DNA from: Triangularia verruculosa
Taxonomy: Eukaryota > Ascomycota > Sordariomycetes > Sordariales > Podosporaceae
Length of the DNA: 64,000 nucleotides
Reading direction: 5' to 3'
Assembly (NCBI GenBank): GCA_033296885.1
Contig: MU863952.1
Coordinates: 62,001-126,000 of the forward strand
A program made the position numbers and the translations under genes. Of this stretch, positions 45,064-54,953 are shown in pieces. Within the stretch, counting starts at the first letter, position 1. Each line of letters opens with the position of its first letter. The notes under the pieces were generated by a model that worked only from the letters and a program-made list of their open reading frames with translations, was not told where the DNA came from and did no database searches.

Positions 45064-45652
45064 TGTGCCAGAGGTAGGTAAGTGTGACCGTTTGATGAAA
45101 GTGCTGTTGGCCAGGCGAGTTTCTGATATCGCTTTCTGTGGGAGCTTTTATACACTTACCCAAGCGGCCAAGAAATGGTGGTGAGTAATCCCTCTTGCGT
45201 GACCTCCCTCAATTTGCCCATTCTACGTTTGCATTTGAAGCGAAGACGAGTGGCACAAAGACACTCCGAAGAGCTCTTTGAGAAGTTATGCACGATGTCA
45301 GCTTGGATTATTCAGCGAGCCGAGCCACGGGAACAGTTCGTGGGAAGTGCTTTGGAAGCTGGTTCAATCTTTCTGAATGAAAATGAAGCTGCATTCTTTT
45401 GTCGAACTGCACAGCTTTCGCAAAGTAAGCACGGGGTAATAGTTTGTGGATTGAGGCTTGTTTCGTAGGTGTGGATGAGTTCGGCGGTGAGAGCGGGGCT
45501 GCGTTCAGAGGATTCAGTTTGGGAACAACTCAGCTGCGCATTAATTGAGCCCAGCAATCAGTGAGGACTGATATCTTTTGCCTTTGGCCAACACTTGCGC
45601 ACTCATTTTAGCTTACCTTTGCATTTTATATCCTGAAAGGAAATACGTCACC
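45064..45652. promoter_or_regulatory. divergent region, MDR gene / Nudix gene
   Basis: 589 bp between divergent starts. A small plus frame at 45175-45468 lacks any domain. The Nudix frame is open upstream to 45578, but the first ATG there in good context is 45653. Confidence 0.45.
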
Positions 45653-46249
45653 ATGCCAGCACCACCCCCGCCATCGGGGTTCACCTTCACCTTCTCACCA
45701 GAACTCTCCGCCTTCAATGTCACAGTCAGTGATCTGCTCCAAATTCGCCAGCCTCATGTGCCACTACTCAAGCACCTAGCCACTGGCGCCCTGGTCTTTT
45801 CTCACGACGACCGCATCCTCCTTATCCAACGGGCGCCAGAAGACTCCATGCCTCTCAGATGGGAAGTTCCTGGTGGCGCCTGTGACCTCGAGGATGAAAC
45901 CGTTTTGCACGGTCTGGCGAGGGAGTTGTGGGAAGAAAGCGGCCTCCTAATGACACGCGCCGTCGAGCTGGTATCAAAAGATGTCTTCCTCACGCGAAGG
46001 GGAAAGACTGTCGAGAAGATGACATTTGAGGCCGAGGTACAAGCTTCAAGCACATCGGAGAGGCCGGTGGTGATGTTAGACCCTCAAGAGCATGTTCGGT
46101 TTCTCTGGGCCACCGAGGAAGAGTGTCGGCTGGGGAAGGTCACGCTGGGCGAGGAGGAGGTGGATATCAACTTTACAACTAGGGAGCAGAAGAGGGTGAT
46201 TTTGCTCGGATTCAAGAGTAGACGAGGAAGGAAGGAAGTGAAGGAATGA
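45653..46249 (+). CDS. Nudix hydrolase
   Basis: Single exon, 198 aa. The Nudix box begins PGGACDLEDE at about residue 73 and ends in REL-x-EE-x-GL at 90-98; the first Glu lies one residue further than the strict G-x5-E spacing, which is tolerated in the family. Preceded by LLKHLATGALVF and ILLIQRA, the usual first strands, and followed by an insert with FLTRRGKTV. It hydrolyses a nucleoside diphosphate linked to another group; the substrate cannot be told. The protein ends with basic GRKEVKE. Confidence 0.92.
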   Translation: MPAPPPPSGFTFTFSPELSAFNVTVSDLLQIRQPHVPLLKHLATGALVFSHDDRILLIQRAPEDSMPLRWEVPGGACDLEDETVLHGLARELWEESGLLMTRAVELVSKDVFLTRRGKTVEKMTFEAEVQASSTSERPVVMLDPQEHVRFLWATEEECRLGKVTLGEEEVDINFTTREQKRVILLGFKSRRGRKEVKE

Positions 46250-46487
46250 GATAGACAATCTAGAGAGGGAGAAAACAACTCCCAGGGAGATAACCCTAAC
46301 CCTTTGCATCTATCCCTCTTGCAGCAACACAGCAAACACGTTAAAGTGCCCCACTTATCAGCTGCTCACGCGACGCGACTGCTGGAGTTCCGTCCCGCTG
46401 TCCGTATCAGCGCTGATTTCGAATTTCGAATATCTTGTCACTTTGTCCACGGCAGCTTCATGTTCACCGGTTAAACACGAGGATCCA
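46250..46487. promoter_or_regulatory. short promoter of BRCT gene with telomere-like motif
   Basis: 238 bp. AACCCTAACCCTTT lies at about 46290-46303, the type of site bound by Tbf1/TRF-like factors in fungi. The neighbouring Nudix and BRCT genes are head to tail. Confidence 0.5.
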
Positions 46488-49178
46488 ATGGAGGCCGGTT
46501 TCGATCCAGCTCAACCTTTCAAAGGCGTCGTCATCTGCTGCACCAGCATCCCACCAGACCTTAGGGTAACTAACACTCGACTTTCCCTTGTCCTCGTGCT
46601 TATCGCGCTGTGCTCCAGCTAACCAACCCATTGCAAACCACAGGAGGACCTCGCTTCGAAGACGATCGAACTGGGAGGGCTCCACAAGTATGACCTCACT
46701 CCCGAATGCACCCATCTGATCGTCGGCAACTACGACACCCCAAAATACCGCCATGTCGCCAAAGAACGTCCCGACATCAAGCCCATGGCCACGGCCTGGG
46801 TGGAAGCTGTCCGGGATCTCTGGGTGAGGGATGCCGAGATAGACTTTGCCGCCCTCGAGAAGCAATGGCAGATGCGCACCTTTGAGACAAACGGGGGAAA
46901 CATGGACCCGGATCACCCTCGTGGCCAGCTCCTTTGCTGCACGACCGGTATCGAGGATCCCGCTGCACGTCAAGAAATCGCAGACCTGGTCGAGGCCAAC
47001 GGTGGACGATATACCGGTGACCTGATCAAGGAAGTCACACATCTGATTTGCCAGAGACCCGAGGGCAAAAAATACCAAGCGTCAAAGAGATGGGGACAGC
47101 GTGCTGTGTCAGTCGAGTGGGTCAGGGACAGCGTTGAGCGAGGCATGATTCTGGACGAAAAGTACTACGATCCTGTCTTGCCTCCAAGAGAACGGGGAGT
47201 TGGTGCTTGGAACAAGGAGCGAGCAAAACAAGCTGCCTTGGGGAAGCGGGTGAGGGAAAACGCTGCTGCCCAGGAGGAGGGAAAGAGAAAGCTCCGCAAA
47301 ACTGCCAGCATGAAGCTCAACAGCCAGAGAGATAATCTCTGGGGTGATATTTTAGGAATGGGAAAACAGCCACAACCAGAGCCTGCGTCTGCCGAACCTT
47401 TCGAGACTGCCCTGCCTCAGCCTGTTCCCTCAGCGTCCGTTCAAGCTGCCCCCCAGCCACCACTTTCAGGCCCTACCAAATCGATGGACACTCAGGGCTC
47501 AAAGCTTTCGTCTTTCGGCCGCCCAGACGAAAGTGCCATGTTTTCCTCCTGCTGCTTCTTTATCAGCGGGTTCTCGGCCCAAAAGATCGAAGTACTCCTC
47601 AATACCGTGGCCTCTTTGGGCGGCATGATATGCCATTCTCTAGAAGAAGTTGCTTCTGCATCTGGCGCACAAATGGCACATCGCTTTCTGATTGTACCGC
47701 AGAACTCTCCTTCGGAGAATCACCCTCATGTTCCCGAAAACGTTCATATCATTACCGAATTCTACATCGAGAAATGTCTTCACAACAAGCGCTTCTTCCA
47801 CCCAGCAGAACATGTGATTGGGCGCCCATTCCCAACATTTCCTATTCCAGGCTTTGGGGATCTCTTCATATGCACATCTAACTTTACCGGCGTCGATCTC
47901 AACCAGATTGACAAGTCCATCAGGCAGCTGGGCGCCAGATATGAGGAGCGTTTCACTGCCGATATCTCGCTACTGATCTGCCCGACGCTCGCGGGCATCA
48001 GACAACAGAAGCTAAAACTTGCGTTGGAATGGAAGGTACCTGTTGTGAATGTCGGTTGGTTATGGAAATGTATATCTACAGGCTCTACCATCCCTATCCA
48101 AGAGTATTTGTTTCCCGAGCTGAAGCAACACGACCTGCAGGGGCCTAAGCAAGCGACGGCAAGTAAATCTGCTGAAGTCACAAAGGACAGGCAAAAGTCC
48201 AAGCAGTCAACTAGGGATGTGATGGACAAGGACCTGCTGTCGAAGTCGGCTGCTACCACGAAGCCAAAACGTCGCTCTGAAATCGACGAATCAGCCTTTG
48301 CACCTGAGAAGACGGACACGATTGCCAAACCACCAAGAAAGAGAATGGCGGCGCCAGAAGATTCCTTCCTCACCACTGCCAACACACACTTTGAAACAGC
48401 ACCCACTCACCACGCCCCCAGTGATTCTATCGGCGCCCCCTCCAACGATACCCCTAAACCGCCTCTCTCCGAAGCCTCGCCCAACTCCCTCAATCGGCCC
48501 TCATCCTCCTCGTCATCCTCTTCCCGAGCTGCACAACCACCAGGGTTCCGCAAACCTCTCAGTCGAATTCGCTCCGAAGTGGCCGATTCTGAAGCAACTG
48601 ACGGCGATGTAGGGCAACTAGCTGACGTGGCCACTCCCCTTCCCTCAGTGCCCGAGTTGGAGCCCAAAAAGGACGACGCCGAAAAGCAGAAACAACTTCT
48701 GTCCGAAAAGCTAGTCTCTACCCTTCTCAAGAGGAGCACCACCACGGCTATCACTGAAGGCTCAGAAAACGCCGGGCTCACCGCCGACCGGCTGTCCTCC
48801 TTCGAGAGCGACAAGCACCAGCCCCAAGCCAAGAGGCGCAAGAGAGAAATCTTTGGCAGGGCGGTCTCCAATGTGTCAGCCGTCTCGGCGGCTAGCAGCA
48901 CCGAGCAAAAGGATGCAGAGGATGGTGTGCTGTTGGGAGACAATAAGAGACCACCGGTGTCGAGCTCGCAGCTGCACTTTGAGGATTCGGAGTCGAGGCA
49001 GGCAATGGCAGCCTTGCTTGGTAAACTGAAGGGAAATAATGACGGTGGCGCGAAGTCGACGGCGGAGCAAGGCTTTGTCACGATTGGCGATTTGGGCGGC
49101 TATGGACCTTCCAACGTCTCGAGTGGCAGGCCTGGGGGAGGGGCTTTGCCGCAGAGGAGGGCTGCCAGGCGGAGGTAA
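46488..49178 (+). CDS. BRCT-repeat replication/checkpoint scaffold (Rad4/Cut5/Dpb11 type)
   Basis: Exon 1 46488-46565, intron of 78 nt, exon 2 46644-49178; 870 aa. Four BRCT domains are visible: residues about 10-85 (beginning FKGVVICCTS), 115-190 (GQLLCCTTGI ... VSVEWVRDSVERG), 290-375 (SCCFFISGFSA ... HIITEFYIEKC), and 385-460 (LFICTSNFTG ... VVNVGWLWKCI), each ending in the characteristic Trp/Tyr. The remaining half is Ser/Pro/Lys-rich and ends with a GGYGPSN segment and a basic RRAARRR tail. In yeasts these proteins link CDK-phosphorylated Sld3/Sld2 and the 9-1-1 complex with ATR activation. Function is inferred from domain order. Confidence 0.88.
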
Positions 49179-49912
49179 TACAATCTGGCCTGTTGCAGTT
49201 TTTGTGATATTTGTCAAGGGGAGCAAGCAGGTTACTTATGGAATCATTGATGGTTTTTGAAGGATGGACAGGAGTGTAGGGTACCTTTTATGAGTATATG
49301 TATAAAGCTACATTGGACTGGACTTTGGGAATGGAAATTATGGATTCTGTTGGGGGGAGGCACATGAGAAGGATACCTATTTTATATATTGGAATCAACA
49401 TGAAGTCGAAAGAGATGACGAATTAGAAATAGTTTTTATAGTCAGAGACATATCTACAGGTCGTCTACAATATGCTAAAGAGTGTGTCGGGGTGTATTAT
49501 TCTTGTGTCAACATAAAACTAACGATAAATGGGTATCTTTCCTCCCTTGTTTCTTACCAAATATCCTGCCCAAATGTTTTTGCCGTTTTCCTTTGCCCCT
49601 GCTGTGCTCATCTTGCTTCGGGAAGATTAGATTGTATGTAGATGATGATGTCCTGTAATCCCATCCCATCCCGTCATTCCCTCCAAGAACCATCTAATCT
49701 AGACCGCTATCGGCCATCCACCTCAACAAAAGAAACTTATGCATAAAGTAACGTGTGGGAAACCACCAACAAGAGAAAAGAACGCTATGCCCTCCCAGAT
49801 TAAAAAGTCACTGCTTGTCATCCCATTATCCAAAAGTCCCTCCCCCTCATGTTCAAAATACCACCACCCTCCAAGCAAAAAAATATGCCAAGTTACACGA
49901 TAAAGCCCCTCC
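49179..49912. other. convergent intergenic
   Basis: 730 bp of AT-rich 3' flank shared by the BRCT gene (plus) and the RE-repeat gene (minus). No coding evidence. Confidence 0.55.
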
Positions 49913-52447
49913 TCACAAATACTGCACAGCATCAGTCAAAACACTCAACAGCGTGGCGGCCGCACCTCCAACTCCAATCGCCCCAGCCGTCTCCTTCCAG
50001 TGGCTCTTCCGCAGGCTGCTCCTGTCATCCTCCCTAGACCGGTCTCTGTACCGGCTGCTGCTGACGTCCCTGCCGTACCGGTCCCGATCTCTATCCGCGT
50101 ATTGCCTGCTCCGGCGGTCTCGCTCCCGCTCCCGTTCTCTTTCCCTCTCCCTGTCTCTATCCCGGGAACTGCCCCTGCGAGGCCGGTCCCCCCTTTCTCT
50201 TTCACGTTCCCGTTCTCTCTCCCGCTCGCGCTGCTGCTCACGAGCTCGATCATCCCTGTTTCTGCCGTCCCTATCTTGATCGGTGACGCGGTCAGAACGG
50301 CGCCGGCCTTTCTCGCGCTGGGAGCGGTCGGTGTAGTACCCCGGGGAAATGTCCCTTGGCCCGTCGTTAAACCGGACGTGATTCTGTTTTAGGATTGGCT
50401 TCGGCTCGACCGTGGCCGAGGGCGAGGCCCTGCTTGCTCCCCCGTCTCCGTAGCCGCCGCCGCCGCTGTCGGGAGGGGAGATGACGATGGGTCGGTACTT
50501 GTCCGGGGTGTAGCCCCCGGGTTTGTACCTTGTTCTTTGCGCTGCTGCTGCTTCCTGGCGGTAGTCGCGCTGGTCGTCGGAGGAGTCTCCGTCGTCCCAG
50601 TGGGCTTGTTGTGGCGGGTTATTGTTGTTGCTGCTGCTGCTGCTTCGGATCTTTGCACCTCCGTTACCGCCCCGCAGTCTTCTCCCTTCGGGGTATCCTC
50701 TTGGGCGCGCTCGGCTGGGGGGGTCGTATAGCTCGCTCGGGGCATGGGATGGATTCCGGGCGTTGCGGACTTCGGCGGTTTGTCTGGCGTACTCTGCGAT
50801 TTGCTCCGGAGACAGCTTGCCGAGGACGGCGACGAAGGTCGGTCTCGCTTCATAGCGCACTCCTGCTCTCTCGAGGACCACGGGCGACACTAGGCTGCGC
50901 TTGATTCGAGTCCAGGTCGCGTCCAGTGGGATCTGCTTTCCTCGGCCGTCGGGGGCCAGGTTGCTGTGCTGCCGGGCCTGTTGTTGTTGATGGTAATGAT
51001 GCTTCATGTCATTTCCGGCATGGGGTGCCGAGAGAGATACCTCCTGGCTGGTGTAGGGAGGTGGTGGCGTTATGGTCGAGGAGCTGGGAGACAAGGCCCT
51101 GGAGTAAGGGGGCGGTACTTGAGAGGATGGCGAGGCATATCGCGGAGGCCTCGAGTACTGGTCCTTGTAGGAGGAAGCGTCTCCTGGGATCATCAGCGGC
51201 TGAACCCCAGGAGGCAGATACCGATTTCCCGGCGATGTGCCAGGAGAGAGGTTGTAGTTGGGTGGTGGGCCACGGGAGCCCATACGTCCAGGCATTTTGT
51301 TAGCTTCGTGCAAGTCAAGGGTTAGAATATCTCGCGTTGATATCAAGGCTGTTTGAGAACTAGGGCCGGATTCAGCGTCCGAAGAATCAGATGATGTGCA
51401 GAAGTCATAGCTGAGAAGTGATGAATGGTTAGAGATGGAAGGAGGTTGTAAATGTCGGCGGATTTCAAGAGCTTTGTCTCTGTCTGAGGTCGGGACTCGT
51501 CGTCGTCCTTCATTACTAACAGGAGCATCGCGATGGTTGGGTCTTGAGTCCAGGTTGGGCATTGGGTCGGATGGTGAAGCTCCCCCTTCTCCCATTGGCG
51601 GCTCGGTGCCCCATTCAAGCAGTCCACGAACAGAAGGGGGTGCTCCGGCTTCAGAGGCTTCATGTGATTCGAGCTCGCGTATGTATGCCCGAAGGACTTC
51701 CTGGTGGTCTGTGTGAGTCCACGGCTTCAAAACTTGCTTTGTTTTTTTCGCGAGACAGCCCAAACATACCTTGTTGTTGCGCAGAATTTCTGCTGAAAAC
51801 CCCTCGTTCTCCAGCTCAGTCCTGAATTGTTGCCACAGCTCTTCCTGGGCCTCTCCCACTGGTGAACCTCGTCTTTTCTGAAACAAGCGGTTGGCAATGG
51901 CATCCACTTTGTTCATGAGACCCTCGAGTTGCGCGTTGTTGTCCGATCTTACCGGCGTATGATGCACCTTGGAGGGGTTGTTCAACTGCACAGTATCAAG
52001 AAAGTTGTCAAGTTTGGCCTTTTGCGAGACCACGCGCTCCCTGACGAGATCGATCTTGAGCGCCTTCTCCGTCTGATCCTCATCCGTGGCCCTTGAGGGA
52101 TCCCGGGTGTCGGTCCCAGTCGCATCGAAAACATTGCTGGCACCACCATACTTCTCCAAAACCGTGTTTACTTGCTTGATGGTGTAGTCGCTCTCTTTGA
52201 CCAGTCTGGCCAGCTCCTCGATATAGATGCCATTTGGACCATCGTGATTGGACGGGCCTGGTTGGTTGAGGAGTGAGTCGGCGTCCTGGACCTCGGCGTG
52301 CAAGTGTTTGAGTACCTGTTGGAGATTGCCAACAGCCTTGCTCAGCTTGACAAAGTCTGTGCCAGCAGTCCGAGAACGGCGGTACGACTGTCGTGCATGG
52401 GCGTCGACCGACTCGACACTCAACACGCTATCGTTTGCAACGGTCAT
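49913..52447 (-). CDS. Large protein with coiled coil and RE/RD repeats
   Basis: Start ATG at 52447 (a longer open frame to 52522 also exists). An intron at 51701-51769 (69 nt, GTATGT...CACCAG) fuses EILRNNK to EVLRAYIRELE, removing a Cys-rich stretch that reads as non-coding; 821 aa. N-terminal 330 residues are helical with coiled-coil character (NLQQVLKHLHAEVQDADSLL, LRAYIREL). The middle is Pro/Ser/Tyr-rich and disordered. Residues about 700-790 are Arg/Glu and Arg/Asp alternating runs (RERERERER, RDRDR), followed by a short Gly/Ala hydrophobic end near the C-terminus. Possibly an N-terminal fungal helical domain as in STAND-like proteins, but the sequence alone does not prove it. Confidence 0.75.
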   Translation of the reverse strand: MTVANDSVLSVESVDAHARQSYRRSRTAGTDFVKLSKAVGNLQQVLKHLHAEVQDADSLLNQPGPSNHDGPNGIYIEELARLVKESDYTIKQVNTVLEKYGGASNVFDATGTDTRDPSRATDEDQTEKALKIDLVRERVVSQKAKLDNFLDTVQLNNPSKVHHTPVRSDNNAQLEGLMNKVDAIANRLFQKRRGSPVGEAQEELWQQFRTELENEGFSAEILRNNKVCLGCLAKKTKQVLKPWTHTDHQEVLRAYIRELESHEASEAGAPPSVRGLLEWGTEPPMGEGGASPSDPMPNLDSRPNHRDAPVSNEGRRRVPTSDRDKALEIRRHLQPPSISNHSSLLSYDFCTSSDSSDAESGPSSQTALISTRDILTLDLHEANKMPGRMGSRGPPPNYNLSPGTSPGNRYLPPGVQPLMIPGDASSYKDQYSRPPRYASPSSQVPPPYSRALSPSSSTITPPPPYTSQEVSLSAPHAGNDMKHHYHQQQQARQHSNLAPDGRGKQIPLDATWTRIKRSLVSPVVLERAGVRYEARPTFVAVLGKLSPEQIAEYARQTAEVRNARNPSHAPSELYDPPSRARPRGYPEGRRLRGGNGGAKIRSSSSSNNNNPPQQAHWDDGDSSDDQRDYRQEAAAAQRTRYKPGGYTPDKYRPIVISPPDSGGGGYGDGGASRASPSATVEPKPILKQNHVRFNDGPRDISPGYYTDRSQREKGRRRSDRVTDQDRDGRNRDDRAREQQRERERERERERERGDRPRRGSSRDRDRERERERERERDRRSRQYADRDRDRYGRDVSSSRYRDRSREDDRSSLRKSHWKETAGAIGVGGAAATLLSVLTDAVQYL

Positions 52448-54953
52448 CGAGGTGGGGGTCGGTTTGGAATGCCCAAAAAAAGAAATGCCAGCTGGGTCTG
52501 CTGTCTTTATCAAGATCAACACCCCTGAAGGGGGTCGTGGTGAAGTTTCGATCCAGAGAGCACAAGTCTATATCTTCGGCCCCAATAACTTGCGAGAAAA
52601 GCTGGGTGATGTGTTCGGGTGCGGACGGGAGGCGGGAAGGGCGGGAGCTGGTGATCTTTTAGGCACACGATGTGGTTGACAGCAGTATTTTCAGGCCGGA
52701 ATGATGAGGAAACAGTATAGGCGTTGGGTTGCAACGAGAGGGAGAGAGAAAGAAAGGAGGAAGAAAGCTATTGATCCAAGTGACCGATAAAGTGGGCTGT
52801 GTAACGGATAAGGAAATCGGCCGGGGCTTCTAATCAGAGGCCATCATGGTCCTGGTGTGTCTGTTGCTTCTTGGGTGCTGTGTTGTGCTGACGAATGAGA
52901 CGTGAGAGATCATCCATCAACTTCTCTGGGAGGGGTTATATGTCATCGGATCGCGGCACTAAGCACGCTGCACTACTGCTGCCCAAACGTTTAAACGTTG
53001 GCATGTCCGAGGACGATTGAGCAAAGCCGATATCCGACGAGGCTACTCGTCCCGGTCACTCGACAGGGCGATCGCCATCTCCTCGGTATCAGAATGTGGT
53101 GTGGAGTACGGCATCACGAGCACATGTTGTAAACCGCCTCCTTCGCCCGGGGCAAAGAATAGCGGCACCTAGCCGTCTGCAAAAGGGCTAAGGGCTGTCG
53201 TCCTACCCCGCGAGAGTGCGTGAGCAGGAGGTTGTTGACCTAAATGGATACCTCAAAATGCTGTCACATCATCAGCGGGCGAATGTAACTTGAGATCCAT
53301 CCCAACTTCTGGTGGTTTCTGTCTTGCGGACCCGAACAGATGCAGCAAATAGCGTACCTGAAATCCGGATTGTAGGCGCTTGGAGGGCCCAGACGGCCTT
53401 GGAGTCTGCCAAACTCGATATCGCAACCCAAGGAAGAGAAGATGGTGGGTGGGAATGACACAAGCCACGAGCTTTGAAGTGACGTCTTTGGTCTGGAAGA
53501 CGAGGGGGAGGGGCATTATGGGGCAGGGCTGGCCAATAACGAGGACCAACGAAAGAAAAAGAGGAAACTCGGCGATGACGTCCAACCGTTTCAGTGGAAA
53601 CTCGCTGGCGCCATGAGGACCCTGATGCAGGCTGCGCCACTGTGGCCAATCTCGTGGGAAAAGATGCACTGTACTGTACCAGGCCCGCAAGCATGCGACC
53701 GCGATGCAAGACATCGAAACCCCACCAAAACTCAAGCTTTCGTATTGCTTCTTTCTGAAACAGACATGTTCGTGGTCTCGTCTGTTGATCCGAGAGATGA
53801 TGTTTTTCGCGGACCGTTTCTGGGGTGGAAAGGGCCTCTCAACGGCCACAGTGAAGATACCCGCTGAAGTGCCTATGACAGCCCGAATCATGGCCGAGAT
53901 GGGGCGCATATGGCAACGCCGAACGGTTGGAACTTGGCTGTGCAGCCGAGCATCGAAGTTCCATCCTGACAGACCAGTCACGATGGACATGGACCAGAGG
54001 CTCAAGACCGAGGGAGCCCGCATCCTCTCCCACATTCTTTTCCACTTGCTTGTCATATTTCTCCGACTGTCACCGATCTAGCTTGGGCGTCTATGTCTTC
54101 CAGCACAAATGAAGAGCACATAATTCCAAGCGCCAACGAGCCGGCCCCGGAGGAATATGAGGCCGAATATGATACCGTGCGCAAGTCCGCTGTTATCATA
54201 TCGGTCACTGATTCTGGGCTAGCCCATCTTCGTCGTCCATTACCTATTGACAACTGCAGACGTGTCTGCTGTTCATGGGAGGAGCTTGAATACCTTAGGG
54301 TGAGCTGGTGGGCCTTGTGACAGATCACTTGCCAAAATGTTGCTCTGCTGCAGGAGAGGGGACCTCGGATTGGCAGTCGTGTAACCACGTCGACAACAAC
54401 TCGAGCTTTGAGGCAAATCAGAGCCCTCTCACGACCGAAGGATGGTTGCAAGGCCAGGCTGTAATACTGCAATATACACTTGTTTGAAATGCGAAAATTG
54501 CTGTTGTTATTCAGACTATATTGCAGGCTGTATCATCGTCGTGTAGGCTGGCAAGCGTCCACGACAGTACTTCCTGGGAAATTCGGCATGTATCGGGCAT
54601 GTATGCTTCTGTGGATTCCATGCTACTGAGGAATCCCTGGTCATACAGCGCCTGGTGAGGCTGAGAATTCCACGACTGTTGTATCTCGGAGCACCTTCTC
54701 ACCCGTCGTTCACGTTCAGGGCAAAGGACTCCGATGGAAACGACAGCCCCAGCCTGCATAGAAGAGCAATCAGAATGACAATCTGCCGATTCCGATGCTA
54801 AGCCTGACCTCGGTCAACATGTTCACAGAAACTGCGCAGGTACAACGAACCAAGACCATACCAGTCTTTGAGTCTACACAACCATTAACATTTGGGGTAT
54901 CTGAACTTGCAGGGCGCAGGGCGCAGGGCCCAAAACAGTCTCACTTCTAATTA
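52448..54953. other. 2.5-kb gene-poor stretch
   Basis: Includes the promoter of the RE-repeat gene at the left. Frames up to 267 aa exist (minus 53253-54056; plus 53704-54081) but overlap on both strands, lack domains and show no introns; not called. Confidence 0.55.

Noticed and set aside
48407..49081. 224-aa minus-strand open frame rich in Ser and Leu
   Set aside because: Antisense shadow of the disordered tail of the BRCT protein.
53253..54056. 267-aa minus-strand frame in the gene-poor stretch
   Set aside because: Composition unlike a folded protein, overlaps several other frames, no recognisable motif.
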